NCBI RefSeq assembly: GCF_037325665.1 | Contig: NC_090246.1 | Span: 37,283,317 to 37,347,316 of the forward strand | DNA: 64,000 nt | Direction of reading: 5' to 3' | Source of the DNA: Littorina saxatilis | Taxonomy: Eukaryota; Mollusca; Gastropoda; Littorinimorpha; Littorinidae | In this document: piece by piece, positions 56,401 to 64,000 of the stretch | Numbering within the stretch: the stretch's first letter is position 1 | Layout: every line of letters starts with the position of its first letter | The notes under the pieces: model-generated | Told to the model about the DNA's origin: nothing | Seen by the model: the letters and a program-made list of their open reading frames with translations, nothing else | Database searches by the model: none | Program-made: the position numbers and the translations under genes

Positions 56401-59400
56401 CTTCCATCATCAACTTCAGTGTTGTAAATGTTTTCTTCTGCAACACTGAATGCTGCTGTCTTCCCCAGTTTGCAGGACTTGAAGAGACGGAAGTTGCGGT
56501 TTTTGGTGTAAACCCCTGCAACAAATCCACCCCTTATAGTTACATGGAACACAATCAAAGGCATTATCTGCTGACAGGTGCGCATATGAAAATTGAAAGC
56601 AATTCCTTACGTTATTTCAAGGGGTTGTACTGTCTAACGGTTCTAAACTGCAAAGAAATACACATCTTTGTTTCAAACATGCTTTGATAGAGATACATGT
56701 ACAAGGAAAGATCTTGTACGCCATTTAATGTCAGTCTCAACTTGTTTTTGCCTAAAACAATTTGTCAATTTCTTCTCTTGGATGACTACATATGATGAAA
56801 TCCCAGTAACTTTATAGTCATACATTAGTCTGAAAAATATGCTGAATTCTTTGGAAACAAAGACCCTTTTATCTCAAAATGAATCAGTTTGAATCAGAAA
56901 TCCTTATTTCTAGTAAAGCCAAGTATTACCTAAATCAGCAAAGCACACATCTCTGTCATCTTTGTCCTTCACAAAGAGAGACTGCAGGTCCTCAGTTTCA
57001 AACTGCTGGAACACTCCGTGACACAGCCTCTTCACCTTGGATGCAACATCTTCCTCTTTCTCTGTGGCGTTTTTAGTCTTTCCTTTGTTGTCACTGGAAA
57101 CTGGTGCCTCACTTGTACTTTCTATTGTCATGTCAACAGTCCCGAACCCTTCTACATAGTGTCCGTCTTTACCTGCCTTGTCTTCAAAGGTATTAACAGT
57201 GCACAGCTTACTTGCACTTTTTACTGAGATGTCACCTGCCCCAAACCCTTTTACATGGTTTCTGTCTTTCTTTTTCTTGTCCTCAATTGTATCAACACTG
57301 CACTGCTCACTTGAACTTTCTATTGACATCTTACTGGATGCTAACCCTTTTACGCAATGTCTCTCTTCTTTTTCCTCAGAAGTATCTACACTGCAAGTTC
57401 TGAAAGCACACTCTGATTGATCTGTCGCATTTTCTGCAGGGACGTCTGTGTGGTCAACGGTTCTGTTGTGTGCACACCTTTCACACCCTTCTCCTACACT
57501 GTAAACATGACGTTTTGACACATTTTCTGATTTTAACTTGTGTCTGTAGTTGTTTGTGAAGTGCTCTCTTGTGCAACGGTCATTTTCACTTCCACACCAA
57601 CACTGATCTGTTGGGTCAACAGTCTGTAGTTCGTCGTGCCTGTGACCCTCACATTTTTCACATTGCTTGGTCAAGGTTACACGAGATTTGACCTCAGGAA
57701 AGTTCAGTGGACACCAACACTCCTCTGAACCAATACACTGAAGATCGTTCACTGCCAGATCTTCTGTTGGCTTTGTGTTTGATGAGATGAGAAGCACCTT
57801 CTGATGTGAAGTTGCTGCTGGGTCTACCGTCACTGCTTCAAGTTTGGCACATCCTTCACTGCCATGCTCATCTTTTTGAAGCGCCAAGTGCTCGTAAAAC
57901 AGACCGTCTTCTAACTTGTCAAAGATTGCTCGGATGAAGTGACCTGCACAGAGTTTTACATCATGAAACAAAGCAAATGTTTGGACAGTGATGGCGCTAG
58001 TATTTTTTCAAACCAGTATGCAAACTTTTATGATGCAAACAGTCCAGAAAAAAACAGTAGGCTGGTCATTGGAACCAGTTAGAGTCCAACTCAGAGTACT
58101 GGTTTTATTGTTCTACCAGCGAAAAAAACCCGGTAGTTCTAAAAATCAACCGGTAGGTCATACCGGCAGCCAATTTTGTTCCGGTATTTTCTCGTTTCAA
58201 CTGGTAAAATACTGGTAATTACCGGTTAACGCCAATACTGTGTGGATCAATGCAAATTAAACTCTATGTTCATTGACTGTTTTAATCCTAAGTTGCTCCG
58301 ATGAAGTAACCTTAAAGGCATTTCACATCATGAAACAACGCAAACACATAAGACAGATGCATAATCTTCTTCTTCTTCTGCGTTCATGGGCTGAAACTCC
58401 CATGTACACTCGTGTTTTTAGCACGAGTGGGGGTTTACGTGTATGACCGTTTTTACCCCGCCATGCCGGCAGCATACGCCGATTTTGGGGGAGGCATGCT
58501 GGGTATTTTCGTGTTTCTATAACCCACTGAACTCTGACATGAATTACAGGATCTTTTCCGTGCGCACTTGGTCTTGTGCTTGCGTGTACACACGAAGGGG
58601 GTTAAGTCACTAGCAGGTTTGCACATAAGTTGACCTGGGAGATCGGAAAAATCTCCACTCTTAACCCACCAGGCGGCAGCGACGGGATTCGAACTCACGA
58701 CCTCCCGATAAGGAGGCCGACGTTTTACCACCATGCCACTGCGCCCTTCTAGATGCATAATCAATTTTATGTTTATTTAATGTTCTACTCTGGAAGAAAA
58801 TATGCTGCTTAGCCATTTTCCCAAAACAAAAAGACAAATTTTAGTTCTTCAAATTTAAAAGAAATTCTCAATAAACACCCAGTTCATGTGGAAGAAAGCC
58901 CACACAGCACTATAACAAGAACTTCATGAAAATGCATTCAAAATATGTACAACCAACAGACAAAACAAAAAAATCACCTTCAGTTATGTTGTCTTTGAAT
59001 ACAGGACCTTTCCCTTGGAATATCAGGTGTCTGCTAAATTTTGTCTCTGTACTGAAATGAGAAATGCCATTTCAATTTAAACTCTCTATAGTAATCACAC
59101 AGTCTCAATAAAACTACACAATGTGCTGTGCAAAAAACAATGTTAATAACATTGAACAGTTTTCATTATCACAGGTCAACATAAAACTTGACAGCTTTTG
59201 ACTTGTGAACAGATTCCACTTGGTTTAAAACTAACAACAAGAAGAGCAAAGCTCACATGACTCAACTTTGTCATATTATGTTATATAAAATAGAAAAAAA
59301 GCAAATGCTGTTATGTAAAGTTTCTAAGCTCTGAGCTAGCTTCAATAACATCCAATACAATAGTTAACTGATCACCTCACCAGCGTCTTGCCAGAGAGGT

Positions 59401-62400
59401 TCTTGCAAGAGTTTGAGATAAGTTCATTAATTATCTGTATCATAAGTGTTTGTCTGTTTACTTAGAAGACCACTGGGTCGAAGTACCGTTAATGTAACGT
59501 TTTGTTTGGTCATAAATTATACGTTCCTTCTTCTTCTGCGTTTGTGGGCTGAAACTCCCACGTACACTCGTGTTTTTTGCACGAGTGGAATTTTACATGT
59601 ATGACCGTTTTTTACCCGGCCATTTAGGCAGCCATACGCCGTTTTCGGAGGAAGCATGCTGGGTATTTTCGTGTTTCTATAACCCACCGAACTCTGACAT
59701 GGATTACAGGATCTTTCTCGTGCGCACTTGGTCTTGTGCTTGCGTGTACACACGGGGGGTGTTCGGACACCGAGGAGAGTCTGCACACAAAGTTGACTCT
59801 GAGAAATAAATCTCTCGCCGAACGTGGGGACGAACTCACGCTGACAGCGGCCAACTGGATACAAATCCAGCGCGCTACCGACTGAGCTACATCCCCCCCG
59901 CCCCAATTATATGTTCCAATAACCTACCATTCATGTTTTTGTTTCTGCTCATTACAAAGACTCCTGATTGCTCAGGAGAATCAAAATCTGATAATAGAGT
60001 ATGATTAATTTATTCAACTGCTGCTATATTCTGCGACTCAAAAACAAAAACCATCAAAAAAAAGTCAAGTCGGATCGGAAGAAAACAAAATCTTGCCTGG
60101 CATTAAGTTCCAGGATATCTTGCCGGCTGCACTGCACGCCATACAGCTCCCCCAACCAGCAACAAACATACTGCACACAGATGATGTTGACAATTACTTT
60201 TGAAAAGAAATCCACCAAAAATCAAACTTCCCACCGTAATTTCTTTCAGTGTAAAAAAAACAAGTCGCGTAAGGCGAAAATACAACATTTAGTCAAGTAG
60301 CTGTCGAACTCACAGAATGAAACTGAACGCAATGCCATTTTTCAGCAAGACCGTATACTCGTAGCATCGTCAGTCCACCGCTCATGGCAAAGGCAGTGAA
60401 ATTGACAAGAAGAGCGGGGTAGTAGTTGCGCTAAGAAGGATAGCACGCTTTTCTGTACCTCTCTTTGTTTTAACTTTCTGAGCGTGTTTTTAATCCAAAC
60501 ATATCATATCTATATGTTTTTGGAATCAGGAACCGACAAGGAATATGATGGAAGTGTTTTTAAATTGATTTCGACAATTTAATTTTGATAATAATTTTTA
60601 TATATTTAATTTTCAGAGCTTGTTTTTAATCCAAATATAACATATTTATATGTTTTTGGAATCAGAATATAATGGAGAATAAGAGGAACGTAAATTTGGA
60701 TCGTTTTATAAATTTTTATTTTTTTTTACAATTTTCAGATTTTTAATGACCAAAGTCATTAATTAATTTTTAAGCCACCACGCTGAAATGCAATACCGAA
60801 GTCCGGGCTTCGTCGAAGATTACCTGACCAAAATTTCAACCAATTTGGTTGAAAAATGAGGGCGTGACAGTGCCGCCTCAACTTTCACGAAAAGCCGGAT
60901 ATGACGTCATCAAAGACATTTATCAAAAAAATGAAAAAAACGTTCGGGGATTTCATACCCAGGAACTCTCATGTCAAATTTCATAAAGATCGGTCCAGTA
61001 GTTTAGTCTGAATCGCTCTACACACACACACACACACACACACAGACACACGCACATACACCACGACCCTCGTCTCGATTCCCCCCTCGATGTTAAAACA
61101 TTTAGTCATAACTTGACTAAATGTAACAAGTCGCGTAAGGCGAAAATACAATATTTAGTCAAGTAGCTGTCGAACTCACAGAATGAAACTGAACGCAATG
61201 CCATTTTTCAGCAAGACCGTATACTCGTAGCATCGTCAGTCCACCGCTCATGGCAAAGGCAGTGAAATTGACAAGAAGAGCGGGGTAGTAGTTGCGCTGA
61301 GAAGGACAGCACGCTTTTCTGTACCTCTCTTTGTTTTAACTTTCTGAGCGTGTTTTTAATCCAAACATATCATATCTATATGTTTTTGGAATCAGGAACC
61401 GACAAGGAATAAGATGAAAGTGTTTTTAAATTGATTTCGACAATTTAATTTTGATAATAATTTTTATATATTTAATTTTCAGAGCTTGTTTTTAATCCGA
61501 ATATAACATATTTATATGTTTTTGGAATCAGCAAATGATGGAGAATAAGATGAACGTAAATTTGGATCGTTTTATAACAAAAATATTTTTTTTACAATTT
61601 TCAGATTTTTAATGACCAAAGTCATTAATTAATTTTTAAGCCACCAAGCTGAAATGCAATACCGAAGTCCGGGCTTCGTCGAAGATTACTTGACCAAAAT
61701 TTCAACCAACTTGGTTGAAAAATGAGGGCGTGACAGTGCCGCCTCAACTTTCACGAAAAGCCGGATATGACGTCATCAAAGACATTTATCAAAAAAATGA
61801 AAAAAACGTTCGGGGATTTCATACCCAGGAACTCTCATGTCAAATTTCATAAAGATCGGTCCAGTAGTTTAGTCTGAATCGCTCTACACACACATACACA
61901 CACACAGACACACACAGAGACACACACACGCACATACACCACGACCCTCGTTTCGATTCCCCCTCGATGTTAAAATATTTAGTCAAAACTTGACTAAATA
62001 TAAAAAGGGGGTGGTGGTGGTGGGGGCATGTCACGAAGAATGGTTCAGGCCTGGGAATGAGTAAAAGTGGTTTGGGAGTACTGACGGGAACATTTTGCGT
62101 TTTAAGCATTTTTTTCTTACACAATTAGAAAAGAACTTTGTCGTATTTACGACGAAAGGCGTATCATTCCCAGGCCTGATGGTTGAAACATTTACTGATT
62201 TAGTATTAATGCTACAAACTGAAAACGACAGCTAACTTTCCCTTTAAGTATGAGGAAATAAAGGCCAGAAATAACAAAAAGCAGAGAGTTGAACAAGAAT
62301 TAAGAGGAGGCAAAATGTGCGCCAAGACATGCAAATCTCACCCAAAAAGTGTTCAATAACTGAATAAGCCAATGGGTACTCATCTCAAATACAACAGAAA

Positions 62401-63374
62401 AAAGAAAGTGTCTGACCAGCACATCATCATAGTGCAACATCAAATATGTATATTAACTACATGTTAACTGTGATGTTCTTAACTACACTTTAACATGGAA
62501 TGTATGTATGTATGTATGTATGTATGTATGTATGTATGTATGTATGTATGTATGTATGTATGTATGTATGTATGTAGGTATGTATGTAGGTATGTATGTA
62601 GGCATGTATGCATGTGTATTGGTGTGTCGGTGTGTCAGGTGTGCAAGAAAAAAGGGTATTTTTATATCATGGGTTTTATGAATTTTCTTCTTTTATTCTT
62701 TTATAGTTATTAATTAATGACCTATATGTGCTGATGACTAAATTAATTTCCTTTGTTGGATCAATAAAATGTTATGAGTTATGAGTTATGAGTTATGAGT
62801 TATTATGTCTATTATTTGTAATTATTTTTAAATCCTCACCTTGATAAGGGTCTCTACCATTGCAGGACCATCAGCAGATGGGTTGGCTTGTCGGTTGAAC
62901 TCAAGGTCAAAGTATAGCTTGCATGGAGAACCTGTAATGCCATCAGTTCATAAGCTTGCTTATAATTATTGTGTAATCTAGAATTGTCTTTATTTCGTTT
63001 CTGAAAGAAAAAAAACCCACCATCAAGTGTTCCCTTGCACCTCAAAAGTGATAAGTGCACATGCAACCCAGTTCTTACAATTACCAGTCGCCCGTGACAG
63101 CCATGGATAAAAGTGAATATTGGTTTAGTGTGGTAGCAGAGGGGAACTTGTCGACTCTACCACAACACACAACCCTAATTTGCAGATCATGTACATTTCA
63201 AATTGGAAAAACAGACAAACCCGTTATGTTTACCTTTATCATTTTTGGTGAGTTTGTTGAGACTTTGTATTAATTGTTGTGTAATTTCCACACAAGTTGT
63301 ACATGTAGGTACATTTAATTTTTTGAAAGAGCCCAGTTTACTGCTTGATCTTCAGTATTCATTCTCTCTCTCTT

Positions 63375-63466
<92 letters not shown>

Positions 63467-63636
63467 CTACTTTCTGCTGTTCCCTTTAGTGGTCCTTATA
63501 AACAGTTCAACTGTTCACACAAAAAACTGAATGCATGACTGGTTTATGAATTCTGTTCTGGTATTTTCCAATAAAAAATGGTAACATGCCTTCAGGGATA
63601 ACTTCGTAGTGGTGTCTCTGGCAAACATCCAGCTGC
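53424..63636 (-). CDS. PRIMPOL: PrimPol, DNA-directed primase/polymerase, lacking N-terminal exons
   Basis: Ten minus-strand exons: 63636-63590, 62931-62840, 60170-60097, 59051-58978, 57943-56930, 56515-56347, 55337-55249, 54512-54323, 53904-53822 and 53566-53424 (TAA), 657 aa. The first codon is split, so the N-terminus lies beyond the right edge. Catalytic motifs are intact: YFDLEF (DxE), KFSRHLIF (SxH) and CFADLGVYTKNRNF (metal-binding Asp). The zinc motif keeps Cys/His/Cys/Cys (RFCYNVQRQHRSNNIK, WYQKCYDPDCQ). An acidic tail (DDAMCLLALQDVEEQ) resembles the first RPA-binding motif of the human protein; the second seems lost. The 57943 exon holds a linker of about 300 aa, far longer than in human, with tandem repeats. 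Two donors are GC. PrimPol reprimes synthesis past lesions in nucleus and mitochondria. The 56347 donor is the least certain border. Confidence 0.92.
54091..54122. repeat. Poly-C tract
   Basis: More than 20 consecutive C residues in a PrimPol intron. Confidence 0.9.
54583..54790 (+). repeat. tRNA-derived SINE
   Basis: Head AATAGCTCAGTTGGTAACG with box B GGTTTGACCCC, followed by GGAATTTATCTCCCAGTCAA and TTTGTGCACTC, a core shared with the head-H1 SINEs in this window. It lies in the PrimPol intron between 54512 and 55249. Confidence 0.7.
56104..56246. mobile_element. Near-perfect palindromic element
   Basis: Arms of about 66 bases: GTATTTTTGACCAAAATATG, then ACATTTTACACAGATC and GACAGTCA on the left, mirrored on the right, meeting at CGACCGCTAGCGCGGTC. 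It is the most symmetrical structure in the window and lies in a PrimPol intron. Confidence 0.85.
57100..57395 (-). repeat. Three coding tandem repeats in the PrimPol linker
   Basis: Units of 31-33 codons begin at 57395 (CSVDTSEEKEERHCVKGLAS), 57302 (CSVDTIEDKKKKDRNHVKGF) and 57203 (CTVNTFEDKAGKDGHYVEGF). They share a C-x-V-x-T start, a charged EDK stretch and a KGF/EGF turn. Confidence 0.85.
58367..58750 (-). repeat. SINE (head H2, tail T2) with target-site duplication
   Basis: Same (GAA)n tail and body as the copy at 44102, but a different tRNA-like head (GCAGTGGCATGGTGGTAAAA, box B GAGTTCGAATCCC). A 12-bp duplication AGATGCATAATC lies at 58355-58366 and 58751-58762. It sits in a PrimPol intron. 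Confidence 0.9.
59528..59904 (-). repeat. SINE (head H1, tail T2) with target-site duplication
   Basis: Very close to the copy at 44102. Flanked by AATTATACGTTCC (59515-59527) and AATTATATGTTCC (59905-59917). It sits in the PrimPol intron between 59051 and 60097. Confidence 0.9.
60260..61125 (+). repeat. ~870 bp repeat family, full copy
   Basis: ACAAGTCGCGTAAGGCGAAAA start and CTTGACTAAATGTA end. It is followed without spacer by a second full copy. Confidence 0.9.
61126..62002 (+). repeat. ~870 bp repeat family, full copy in tandem
   Basis: Head-to-tail with the preceding copy and very similar to it. Both fill the PrimPol intron between 60170 and 62840. Confidence 0.9.
62494..62612. repeat. 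(ATGT)n microsatellite
   Basis: A tetranucleotide array of about 30 units with GTAG variants at its 3' end, followed at 62773-62803 by a short GAGTTAT array. Confidence 0.95.
63373..63465. repeat. (TA)n plus (GT)n microsatellite
   Basis: A short TATATA run then about 74 bases of GT, in the PrimPol intron between 62931 and 63590. Confidence 0.95.
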
Positions 63637-64000
63637 CTGATAAAAAAAAACACACACATAAAAACGCCACTCAAACAGAATCCGTGTGAGGCTCATATTG
63701 ACAGGCATCCATACACCTTTGAGTGTTCAATCAATTTATGATTGGCTACTGATTGAAGTGCAAACATATGCACATGCACACACTGACTTGCACAAACATA
63801 CAAACATTGCCAAAGACTTAAAAACACAGATACACATCTCAGGAGTTCCAAAGAAAATTTTTCAACAAAGGAACTTTTCTGGATCTAATATCCTTCCATA
63901 CCCTCTCTCAGCCCCAAGGTGAAACCCTCCATTCTTCAAGCAAGTTAGTTAATTAAGGGTTTATAGTTGAAGACTTCACAAATGAATAAGCATTAAAACA
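63637..64000. other. PrimPol intron at the right edge
   Basis: No further PrimPol exon was found. The expected upstream exon (matching the human IYLVTTYAEFWFYYK region) is not in these bases on either strand. Confidence 0.6.

Noticed and set aside
63580-63590. Alternative GT donor for PrimPol (GGCAT then GTTACC)
   Set aside because: It would leave two bases and break the frame of the next exon, which matches PrimPol from its first codon. The GC donor keeps frame.

Overview
The window is nuclear DNA from a metazoan, most likely a marine gastropod mollusc. Intron-rich genes sit among tRNA-derived SINEs, small inverted-repeat transposons and very long (CA)n, (CT)n and (GA)n tracts, and the receptor genes have the LDLa plus LRR plus 7TM layout of the gastropod receptor GRL101. 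A caenogastropod, perhaps a periwinkle, fits the look of the ~870 bp repeat family, but that guess rests on recall. There is no bacterial, viral or CRISPR content.

Layout: (1) 1-8681, minus strand: receptor gene A, with signal peptide, two CUB-like modules, LDLa, a C-type lectin domain and LDLa; its LRR and 7TM part lies beyond the left edge. (2) 8682-10758: shared upstream region with CA tracts. (3) 10759-19051, plus strand: receptor gene B, the head-to-head paralogue of A, complete in five exons (1392 aa) and ending in LDLa repeats, LRRs and a 7TM domain whose usual class A motifs are mostly missing. (4) 19052-28045: transposon and repeat desert, including a Tigger/pogo relic and a tandem block of the ~870 bp repeat. 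(5) 29230-32460, minus strand: a 1076-aa single-exon protein of degenerate helical repeats ending in a clear SOCS box. (6) 33-39 kb: nested small DNA transposons. (7) About 42.7-49.5 kb, plus strand: the nuclease and HhH half of EME1. (8) 53424-63636, minus strand: PrimPol, lacking only its N-terminal exons beyond the right edge.

How the genes fit together: A and B are a divergent duplicate pair, presumably cell-surface receptors with similar extracellular ligand-binding modules, and the exon-by-exon match lets intron changes be read directly. EME1 (MUS81 partner) and PrimPol (repriming polymerase) both act on stalled replication forks and are convergent neighbours; nothing in the sequence shows co-regulation. 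The SOCS-box protein is predicted to be a substrate adaptor for a Cullin-5 ubiquitin ligase. All gene models were built by reading splice sites and frames by eye; every internal exon junction quoted keeps phase.
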